45,827 bases of DNA from Rhodobacterales bacterium. Lineage in GTDB: Bacteria > Pseudomonadota > Alphaproteobacteria > Rhodobacterales > Rhodobacteraceae. The DNA is taken from contig PDRW01000007.1 in NCBI GenBank assembly GCA_002746935.1, forward strand, positions 1 to 45,827, in the 5' to 3' direction. This document shows positions 1-6,405 of the stretch, piece after piece (the stretch's first letter is position 1; the number at the start of each line of letters is the position of its first letter). The notes below the pieces were generated by a model. It worked only from the letters and a program-made list of their open reading frames with translations. It searched no databases and was not told the origin of the DNA. The translations under genes were made by a program, and so were the position numbers.

Positions 1-284
1 GCTGCTTCCGTTTCGACATCTCTGATCTCCTTCTCGTCGAAGATCAGCAGACAGCAATTCGTAGCCTGCGTCAGTGTCCGATTTTCGGGGAGTAGCTCAT
101 TGTTCTCTCGCAGTATTCGCCCGCAGGATGCAAGATGGCGAGCTAAATCACCAGCCCGATCCGGGCAGCGGGTGCCCAAAGAGATGCGAATTGAGGTTCG
201 CTTGCCCTCCTTATTGGGAGGGATAGGCCAGCGTAAGTAGTAAATCCCATGTCTTGAGGGGGATAGATAAGATGACAGCATCAT
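1..284 (-). CDS. Tyrosine-recombinase (phage-type integrase), N-terminal part only
   Basis: The reverse strand is open from an ATG at 284 to the window edge, giving 94 residues. The stretch SRHGIYYLRWPIP (residues 10-22), followed by SIRISLGTR and an Arg/Ala-rich helix, is the N-terminal signature I know from proteobacterial tyrosine recombinases of islands and prophages (arm/core-binding N-terminus, often annotated DUF6538-like). The catalytic domain would lie outside the window and cannot be checked. The gene begins 67 bp beyond the 3' end of tRNA-Cys and reads away from it, as expected for an integrase at the attachment end of an island. An in-frame stop lies upstream of the tandem ATG ATG start (284 or 281), so the start cannot be far off. 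The base composition is less GC-rich than in the genes to the right. Whether the full gene is intact is unknown. Confidence 0.75.
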   Translation of the reverse strand, partial: MMLSSYLSPSRHGIYYLRWPIPPNKEGKRTSIRISLGTRCPDRAGDLARHLASCGRILRENNELLPENRTLTQATNCCLLIFDEKEIRDVETEA

Positions 285-290
285 AGGGCG

Positions 291-312
291 TGTGTCCCAC
301 TTTGTGTCACAC
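291..312. repeat. Two 10-bp direct repeats between integrase and tRNA-Cys
   Basis: TGTGTCCCAC (291-300) and TGTGTCACAC (303-312) are direct repeats with one mismatch and a 12-bp period. They sit between the integrase start and the tRNA. Such short repeats are typical of recombinase arm sites or an integrase operator. The function is inferred from position only. Confidence 0.4.
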
Positions 313-351
313 CCGACCGTTCAGCCGCTAACCCTGTGATTTAGAATGAAA

Positions 352-425
352 TGGAGGCGAGTACCGGAATCGAACCGGTGTACACGGATTTGCAATCCGC
401 TGCGTAACCACTCCGCCAACTCGCC
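352..425 (-). tRNA. tRNA-Cys (GCA)
   Basis: The reverse strand folds into a complete cloverleaf. The acceptor stem GGCGAGU pairs with ACUCGCC, followed by discriminator U and an encoded CCA (354-352). The anticodon loop contains GCA within GATTGCAAATC, and the T arm carries GGTTCGAATCC. The length is 74 nt including CCA, normal for tRNA-Cys, and the U73 discriminator is the cysteine identity base. The 3' half is the likely attachment site for the element whose integrase follows at 284. Confidence 0.97.
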
Positions 426-636
426 GAAGTGGGGTGGATGTAGCCCAAGGTTCAGGCCCTTGCAAGTGGGCGGGTAAAGTGGTCCGGGTGGTCGGGACCG
501 CAAGATGTTGATCGGGCGGGCCGGGTCTGTCGCAGCAAAGCCGCAATCGCCGTGTCATCCCCGGGGGGCCGGTTGTGGCTGCGGCGGATTCATGGCAACA
601 GGATCTGGCTTCTCAACGATCAGGCAGGGCGGCCCA

Positions 637-1290
637 ATGGACGATTCTCTGGCGCTTCGCAGGATGATGGTGGACACGCAGGTCCGGCCATCGGACGTGA
701 CCAGGTTTCCGGTCATCGAAGCGATGCTGACGGTGCCGCGCGAGGCCTTCGTGCCCGACGACATGCGGGCCGCCGCCTATGCCGATACCGCCTTCGATCT
801 CGGCGGCGGGCGGGAAATGCTGGAGCCGCGCACCCTGGCGAAAATCCTGGATGCGGTGGCGATCGGACCGTGCGAACTGGTGCTGGTTCTGGGCGCGGGG
901 CTTGGCTACAGCGCCGCGGTGATCGCACGGATGGCGGAATTCGTCGTTGCGCTCGAGGAAGACGAGACGCTTGCGGCGGAGGCGGAAACCCGTCTCGGCA
1001 CGGCGGGCATAGACAATGTCGCGGTGATTTCGGGGGTGCTCGCCGAAGGCGATGCGCGCCACGGACCGTTCGATGTGGTCTTCGTCAACGGGGCGGTGCA
1101 GCGGATTCCAGACGGGATTCTGAAACAGATCAAGGAAGGCGGCCGGATTGTTGCCATTTTCGACGGCGACAATCGCGGCGTCGTCCGAATCGGACACCGC
1201 ATCGGCGATCGGGTCGGCTGGCACTCTGCCTTCGATGCGGCGGGAACGGTTCTGCCGGGCTTTGCGGCGGCGCCGGAATTCGCGCTTTGA
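637..1290 (+). CDS. Protein-L-isoaspartate O-methyltransferase family protein
   Basis: The product is 217 residues. The start MDDSLALRRMMVDTQVRP is typical of the family (a helix, then VRPSDVT). The SAM-binding glycine motif reads VLVLGAGLGYSAAV where true Pcm enzymes have V-L-E-I-G-T-G-S-G-Y, so the acidic residue of motif I is missing. In alphaproteobacteria this divergent Pcm paralogue commonly sits directly upstream of a tolC gene, as here, and its activity is not established. The frame is open further upstream (to 505), but only the 637 ATG gives the conserved N-terminus. A 12-bp tandem duplication (1285-1308) straddles the stop codon. It may repair isoaspartyl proteins, or be catalytically altered. 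Confidence 0.85.
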   Translation: MDDSLALRRMMVDTQVRPSDVTRFPVIEAMLTVPREAFVPDDMRAAAYADTAFDLGGGREMLEPRTLAKILDAVAIGPCELVLVLGAGLGYSAAVIARMAEFVVALEEDETLAAEAETRLGTAGIDNVAVISGVLAEGDARHGPFDVVFVNGAVQRIPDGILKQIKEGGRIVAIFDGDNRGVVRIGHRIGDRVGWHSAFDAAGTVLPGFAAAPEFAL

Positions 1291-1408
1291 ACCGGACTTT
1301 GAACCGGACCGCCGCGCGCGGGCGGCGCTGCCGGCCGGAAACAGGATGCAGGGCGGCGAGGCCGGTCACGCCCAACGATGCGGGCAAAACGGGATGAGGA
1401 CCAGGACG

Positions 1409-2839
1409 ATGCGAGCAAAAACCATCCGGGCAGTGGCAACGGCGGCCCTTGGCTGCGCCCTTGTCTTCGGGCCCTCCGCGGCCACGGCCGAGAGCCTTTC
1501 GGATGCGATGGTTTCGGCCTATCGCACATCGGGTCTCCTGACCCAGCAGCGCGCGCTTCTGCGGGCCGCGGACGAGGATTATGCCGCCGCCGTTGCGGCG
1601 CTCCGCCCGACCATCGCCTATGCGCTGAAAGGCGGGCTCACCCGGCGCGACCTCGACACCACGCCGGCCACGCCCGGAGAAGGCACGACCAACACGCTCT
1701 CTGCCAGTGCAACCCTGTCGGCCAGTTTTCTGCTCTATGATTTCGGCCGCACCCGGCTTCAGTCCGAGATGGCCCATGAAACCGTGCTGATGACCCGCGA
1801 CACGCTGGTGGGGGTCGAACAGAAGGTGCTGCTGCGCGCGATCAAGGCCTTTCTGAACGTGCGGTCGACCCACGAAAAGGCCATGCTTCAGGCCAACAAC
1901 GTGCGCCTCATCACCGAAGAACTGCGCGCCGCGCGCGATCGTTTCGAAGTGGGCGAGATCACCCAGACCGATGTTTCCGCCGCCGAAGCGGCGCTTGCCT
2001 TCGCCAAAGCCAGCGAGGCCGCCGCCCGTGGCGATCTGATGATCGCCCGCGAGGAATACAAGGCCGCCATCGGCCATTATCCGAACTCGCTCAAGGTGCC
2101 GCCCGCGGCGCCGGTGACGGTGCGTTCGGTGACCGATGCCAAGGCGGTGGCGCGCCGCAGCCATCCGGAGGTTCTGGCCCAGCAGCGGGCCGTGAAGATC
2201 ACCGATATTGCCGTTGACGTCGCCCACAAGGGCATGTTGCCGAGCCTCAAGGCCAGCGGCTTTGCCAGCCGGTCGATCAACGACAGCGACCATTATACCG
2301 AACGCACCAGCCTGCTTGGGGCCGAGCTGGAATTGTCCGGGGTCATCTATGCCGGCGGACAGCTTTCGGCGATGTACCGCAAGGCAAAGGCCCAGGCCGA
2401 AGCCAACCGCGCGGCGCTTTACACCACGGTTCAGAATGTAGAGCAATCGGTCGCCAACGCCTGGGCGCAGCTTGCCGTGGCGCAGGCCAGCCTTCAGGCC
2501 CGCGATCAGGAGATCCGCGCCAACCGCGTCGCCCTGCGCGGCGCCCGCGAAGAGGCCACGCTTGGGGCGCGGACCACGCTTGAGGTGCTTTCCTTCGAAC
2601 AGGATCTGCTCGACGCTCAGGCCGCGCGGATTTCCGCCCAGTCGAACGAGTATCTCGCGGTCTACAACCTGCTCGCGTCGATGGGTCTGCTGACCGCCGA
2701 AAAGCTGGGCCTCGGCATCGCCACCTATGATCCGGAAGCCTATTTCAACGCCGTCAAGGACGCGCCGGTGCGCGATGTCAGCCCGCAGGGCAAGAAGCTC
2801 GACGCGATCATCGAGACGCTTGGCCGCGCCACACGCTGA
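1409..2839 (+). CDS. tolC: TolC-family outer-membrane efflux protein
   Basis: The product is 476 residues with a Sec signal peptide of about 27 residues ending in SAATA-ES. The mature protein has the two-fold repeated outer-membrane-factor layout: long alpha-helical hairpins rich in Ala, Gln, Glu and Arg, plus short strands such as ATLSASFLLYDFGRTR and AELELSGVIYAGGQ, which are the paired beta-barrel segments. The protein would form the trimeric outer-membrane duct for tripartite efflux pumps or type I secretion. The ATG at 1409 is chosen because AGGACCAGGA lies just upstream; an in-frame ATG at 1394 would add five residues. No inner-membrane pump or adaptor gene is adjacent, so it is probably a general-purpose TolC. 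Confidence 0.92.
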   Translation: MRAKTIRAVATAALGCALVFGPSAATAESLSDAMVSAYRTSGLLTQQRALLRAADEDYAAAVAALRPTIAYALKGGLTRRDLDTTPATPGEGTTNTLSASATLSASFLLYDFGRTRLQSEMAHETVLMTRDTLVGVEQKVLLRAIKAFLNVRSTHEKAMLQANNVRLITEELRAARDRFEVGEITQTDVSAAEAALAFAKASEAAARGDLMIAREEYKAAIGHYPNSLKVPPAAPVTVRSVTDAKAVARRSHPEVLAQQRAVKITDIAVDVAHKGMLPSLKASGFASRSINDSDHYTERTSLLGAELELSGVIYAGGQLSAMYRKAKAQAEANRAALYTTVQNVEQSVANAWAQLAVAQASLQARDQEIRANRVALRGAREEATLGARTTLEVLSFEQDLLDAQAARISAQSNEYLAVYNLLASMGLLTAEKLGLGIATYDPEAYFNAVKDAPVRDVSPQGKKLDAIIETLGRATR

Positions 2840-2946
2840 CGCTTTCCGCCACCACGGCGGAGTTGACGCCTGAATCCGTCGGGCAGCCCGTTGTCACCTT
2901 GTGACGGTCTGCTATCTTGTGCCGAGTCCAATGCAGGAAACAACCC

Positions 2947-4971
2947 ATGTCCGATCCGGTATCGAACTCCGAAATCGAAGACGTTCTGGCCTCCATCCGG
3001 CGGCTGGTGTCGGAGAACGCCAAGGCGCTGAAACGCGAGCGCGATCCCGAGTCTGAAAAGCTGGTGCTGACGCCCGCCTTCCGGGTTGACGAAAGCGAAA
3101 CGCCGGATGCCGCGCGCGATGTGTTTGCGGCCGACAGAGAGGTCTGGACCGATGCGTCGGAGGCATTGGTGCCGTCCGAAACGGTGACGGCTTTCCCGGA
3201 CGGGCAAGGCTCGCCCGGGAGCGGCGCCGGGCTGTCGGGCGATCAGACAGCGCCGGAGACCGCCGCGCCTGAAGCCGACGCGCCGGATGCAACGGCGGAT
3301 GAGATGTCGATTGCGGCGGCGATTGAGGCAGAACTTGCAGCCGCAGGCCACGGCAATGCGGTTGCTGAGGACGCCCCCGGGGGCGCCACGCAGGCCACGC
3401 CGGGGCCAGACGTGCCGGCCACGCCCGGGCCGGACGTGCAGACCACGCCCGGGCCGGACGCAAAGCCGCAGTCCTGGATCGAAGGGCTGGTGGCGGCGGC
3501 GGCATCGGCCGAATCCGCCCGCCTTGCCGCCCGCGCCGCCCCCCCCGCTCCTCCCGCCACCGGACCTGCCGAAGAGGCTGCCCCGTCCGGCGCCGGACCG
3601 GACGAAACGCCACAAGATCAGGCCGCCGAAACCGGGCCGGAACCCGACAGAGCCGGAGAGGATGCCACAGCGACCGCCGGAGAGGATGTCCCGCAGACAG
3701 GCGCGGAGCCCGTGCAAAGCTGGGTCGACCGGCTGATCGCCGCCGCCGCCGCGCTTCATGCCGACCCTGCGCAAACCCCCGAAGTGCCCGCTGCGGCAGA
3801 GGCGGAGCCGGTCGAGACCAAAGAGGCCGGGACCAGCGGCCGGGCTGCGGACGGGCCTGAAGCCCGTGAAGGTGAGGCGGAAGCCAGCGGGGGCGATGCA
3901 GCCGCGCCGCTCAGCCTTGAAAGCCCGGTCGGGCCGGAGAGCGCCGGGCAGGACACCGACCAGGTTGCAGAAAAGGAAGCCCGGGTGCTCGAATGGGAGC
4001 CCGCGGAGGTTCCGGACGAGACCCTCGACGGAGAGGCCGACGCGCAGGCCCACGACGGGGAGACCCGCGACGCACAGGCCCCAGACGGAGAGGCCGACGC
4101 GCAGTCCCCAGACGGGGAGACCCGCGACGCACAGGCCTCAGATGCACAGGCCTCAGACGCGCAGTCCCACGACGGGGAGCCCGCGGAGGTTCCGGACGAG
4201 GCCCCAGACCGGGAGGCGGGCGCCGCGCTCACCGGCGTTCCGGTCGCGCCGCCGGCGCAAGACGGGGATCCCGCTGACGCTCACCCGGAGGACACCGCAG
4301 ACATTCCACAGGATGCGCCGGCGGCGGTTCTCGAATGGGAGCCGGTGGAGATCCTGGAAGCGGATGCCGATCTCGAGGCGCTCGCGGAAGCCGAAGAGGC
4401 GGAGCTTGCCCGGATCGACGAGGCCGGCGCAACAGCCCCCGGAGAGGCCACGTCCGACCCTGCCGAAACCCTGGCCAGCAGCTCGGAGGTCGTTGATTTC
4501 CGCGCCAGCCAGAGCCAGGAGGCCAGCTCACCCGAGGCCGTTTGGGAGCCCGTCGATCCGATCACCGAAGCCGTGGCCCAGGTGGTCGGCGCGGCAGAAG
4601 GCCCGGCCCGGACAGAGGCCGATGCGCCGGCCGGGAACGCACAGGACCACCACCGGCCGGACCCCGAAAGCCCCGCCCCCCCCGAAGCAGACGCCGCTGG
4701 CCGCGATGACGCTGGCGCTGACCAGCAGACCGCCGCGGCGGACGAACAGCCCCCCGCCGGGGTCGCGCCGCTCCATCCCGAGACCGGGGCCGCGCTGCCG
4801 CCCGAGGATGAAACGGTGGTGGATGAGGCGATGCTGCGCGAAATGGTCGCTCAACTTGTGCGCGACGAGTTGCAGGGCACCGTGGGCGAACGCATCACCC
4901 ATAACGTGCGGCGTCTGATCCGCCGTGAGATCGCCCGGGCGCTGACGCTCCAGGATTTCGAAAACAGGTAG
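2947..4971 (+). CDS. DUF2497 (PopZ-like) protein with a very long acidic repeat linker
   Basis: The product is 674 residues. The N-terminus (EIEDVLASIRRLVSEN) and C-terminus (from about residue 627, LREMVAQLVRDELQG and then an Arg-rich helix to the end) are the two conserved ends of the alphaproteobacterial DUF2497/PopZ-like family. In Caulobacter PopZ, the corresponding ends make partner-binding and oligomerising helices around a disordered acidic linker. Here the linker is roughly 580 residues, Pro/Ala/Asp/Glu-rich, with three 8-residue units ATPGPDV(P/Q) (3394-3465), many DGE.DAQ units (about 4040-4180), and scattered short motifs W(I/V)(E/D)(G/R)L(V/I)AAAA and LEWEP(A/V)E. The start is preceded by CAGGAAAC. 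Role inferred: a polar or microdomain scaffold. This is far longer than the roughly 180-residue Caulobacter PopZ. Confidence 0.8.
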   Translation: MSDPVSNSEIEDVLASIRRLVSENAKALKRERDPESEKLVLTPAFRVDESETPDAARDVFAADREVWTDASEALVPSETVTAFPDGQGSPGSGAGLSGDQTAPETAAPEADAPDATADEMSIAAAIEAELAAAGHGNAVAEDAPGGATQATPGPDVPATPGPDVQTTPGPDAKPQSWIEGLVAAAASAESARLAARAAPPAPPATGPAEEAAPSGAGPDETPQDQAAETGPEPDRAGEDATATAGEDVPQTGAEPVQSWVDRLIAAAAALHADPAQTPEVPAAAEAEPVETKEAGTSGRAADGPEAREGEAEASGGDAAAPLSLESPVGPESAGQDTDQVAEKEARVLEWEPAEVPDETLDGEADAQAHDGETRDAQAPDGEADAQSPDGETRDAQASDAQASDAQSHDGEPAEVPDEAPDREAGAALTGVPVAPPAQDGDPADAHPEDTADIPQDAPAAVLEWEPVEILEADADLEALAEAEEAELARIDEAGATAPGEATSDPAETLASSSEVVDFRASQSQEASSPEAVWEPVDPITEAVAQVVGAAEGPARTEADAPAGNAQDHHRPDPESPAPPEADAAGRDDAGADQQTAAADEQPPAGVAPLHPETGAALPPEDETVVDEAMLREMVAQLVRDELQGTVGERITHNVRRLIRREIARALTLQDFENR

Positions 4972-4994
4972 CGCCCTGCCCCGGCGCACCGCAA

Positions 4995-5015
4995 GGCCTG
5001 CCGGAGCGGCAGGCC
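4995..5015 (+). terminator. Hairpin after the DUF2497 gene
   Basis: GGCCTGCC (4995-5002) and GGCAGGCC (5008-5015) form a perfect 8-bp stem with a 5-nt loop, 23 bp past the stop. There is no T-run, so it is at best a weak or Rho-assisted terminator. Confidence 0.4.
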
Positions 5016-5096
5016 GGACGTGGCGCAAAGGCCCGGCCACACCCCGTACCGGGGAAACCCCGTGACAAGCTAGCCCCGCATATCTCCCGTTTGGAA

Positions 5097-5113
5097 AAAC
5101 TCAGGTTGAAAGG
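5097..5113. repeat. 17-bp direct repeat, copy 1
   Basis: AAACTCAGGTTGAAAGG occurs here, just before the lipoprotein start where its GAAAGG end acts as ribosome site. It recurs identically at 5825-5841, 728 bp further on. The pair brackets the AT-richer lipoprotein gene. Confidence 0.75.
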
Positions 5114-5122
5114 ATCGTCTGA

Positions 5123-5659
5123 ATGCACAGGAACCGCAGGGCCGTCAGGGCCAGTTCTTTCGTTCTCGCCCTGTTGGCTCTTTCGGGGTGTTATTCAACC
5201 GCGATTCCGGTGATCGAAAAGGGAGACTGGGCGCCTCTTGCCGGGGAATACGAGTGCAGCAAGGCCATTGCCGGCGGAACGGAAATTGTAAAATATACAG
5301 AGGAAAAATCCGGCTTTTTCTGGCCGGAATACATGTATGTTGACGCCGAGGGCGCCGAGACGAAACTGGCAGAAATGGACGACGGCCTGATGCTCGTTCA
5401 GCGACATACGAAAGATGACGGTTTCAACTACGCCTATATCGACTTTACCGGAGACGACAGTTTCATATTGTCGGTCGCGAGCGTGATGGAGAAAAAACCC
5501 TATGTCGACGCATTGGCCAGAGAGCACTCGGTAACGACCGGGTCCGGCAAGGAACCCGGCGAAATCGCCTTGAGCGGCGACCAGGGCGATATTCTCGATT
5601 TCCTGATGGCTCACGACAAGTCGATGTTGTCCGCCTTCATGTCGTGCAAACGCCTTTGA
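5123..5659 (+). CDS. Predicted lipoprotein of unknown function
   Basis: The product is 178 residues. The N-terminus has three basic residues, a short hydrophobic stretch and a lipobox LSGC with the acylated Cys at 23, so the protein is probably a lipid-anchored envelope protein. The mature part has few recognisable features: Tyr/Phe-rich strands, one further Cys in EYECSK and another in the tail MSCKRL (a possible disulfide). I do not recognise a family. The gene is clearly AT-richer than its neighbours and is bracketed by 17-bp direct repeats (5097 and 5825), which suggests acquisition or duplication. A good ribosome site (GAAAGGA) precedes the ATG. In many relatives I would expect valS after the DUF2497 gene, and it is absent here. 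Confidence 0.75.
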   Translation: MHRNRRAVRASSFVLALLALSGCYSTAIPVIEKGDWAPLAGEYECSKAIAGGTEIVKYTEEKSGFFWPEYMYVDAEGAETKLAEMDDGLMLVQRHTKDDGFNYAYIDFTGDDSFILSVASVMEKKPYVDALAREHSVTTGSGKEPGEIALSGDQGDILDFLMAHDKSMLSAFMSCKRL

Positions 5660-6405
5660 TCCTCTGACACCGGCGCGTTTGACGAAACACCTGAAACGAA
5701 AAGCGTCACCTGATGCGTTGAAATCAGAGATTTCAGGCAGCGTCGGGTGATCGGGGTTTTCGCATGACGCTCTAAAATCGCACCTCCGATCAGAACACTG
5801 ATCCCGCCGAAAAACCGTTGCCGGAAACTCAGGTTGAAAGGGACGTAACAACGGTGGCAAGCACCGAAAGGCCGACAACGACCGCAATCAGGCTTTCAAA
5901 AACCGTTATAAACCCGTCACACCATAACATCTCCCTGTATCTTCGCGCCCTCCCGGTTGCGCTTTTGGAAAACGGGCGGCGGCTCTGTCTTTCAGGTTTC
6001 CGCTTGCGCGAGGCAAACCGCCGTCCGGATTCAGCGTCATGCTTGCAGCCCGGCGGCCGGTTCTGCCGGGTAAACCGCTTTCGGTTCGGACGCGCCGTTT
6101 CCGGCGGCGCCGGTCGGAGCCGGCAATGCCTCGACCCGGTGGCTGCCCCGGTGGCTGCCCCGGTCCGACGATCCGGCCTGACGATCCGAAGCTTGCCCCG
6201 CGCAAGCCGGCCCCGGTTTGCCATTTCGACATGCGAAAACAAGACGCCAGCGCAGGTGGCGTGACGGCGAATGAGCGCGGGCGTGTTCTGGCGCAGCAAG
6301 GGGCCGCCCTGCGAACAGGACACGCCCCGGATCTGCCGCGAGCATGGCGCGCTTTGACCTCGCGTCAATCAAGCTTTGGCCAATTTCACAGGGTAATTCC
6401 GCCTC
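5660..6405. other. 746-bp region without a convincing gene
   Basis: The first part (to about 5950) is AT-richer and the rest is GC-rich. It contains the second 17-bp repeat and a 12-bp tandem duplication (6135-6158). The only candidate is a reverse-strand 33-codon frame (5930-5829) encoding one hydrophobic helix, starting MLWCDGF and ending TSLST; its stop lies inside the 17-bp repeat. A purine-rich AGGGAG lies too close to that ATG for a normal ribosome site, so I do not call it as a gene. Promoters for the glycosyltransferase presumably lie near 6250-6400, but no clear boxes are seen. Confidence 0.5.
5825..5841. repeat. 17-bp direct repeat, copy 2
   Basis: Identical to 5097-5113 (AAACTCAGGTTGAAAGG). 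No recognisable coding sequence follows this copy, in contrast to copy 1. Confidence 0.75.
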
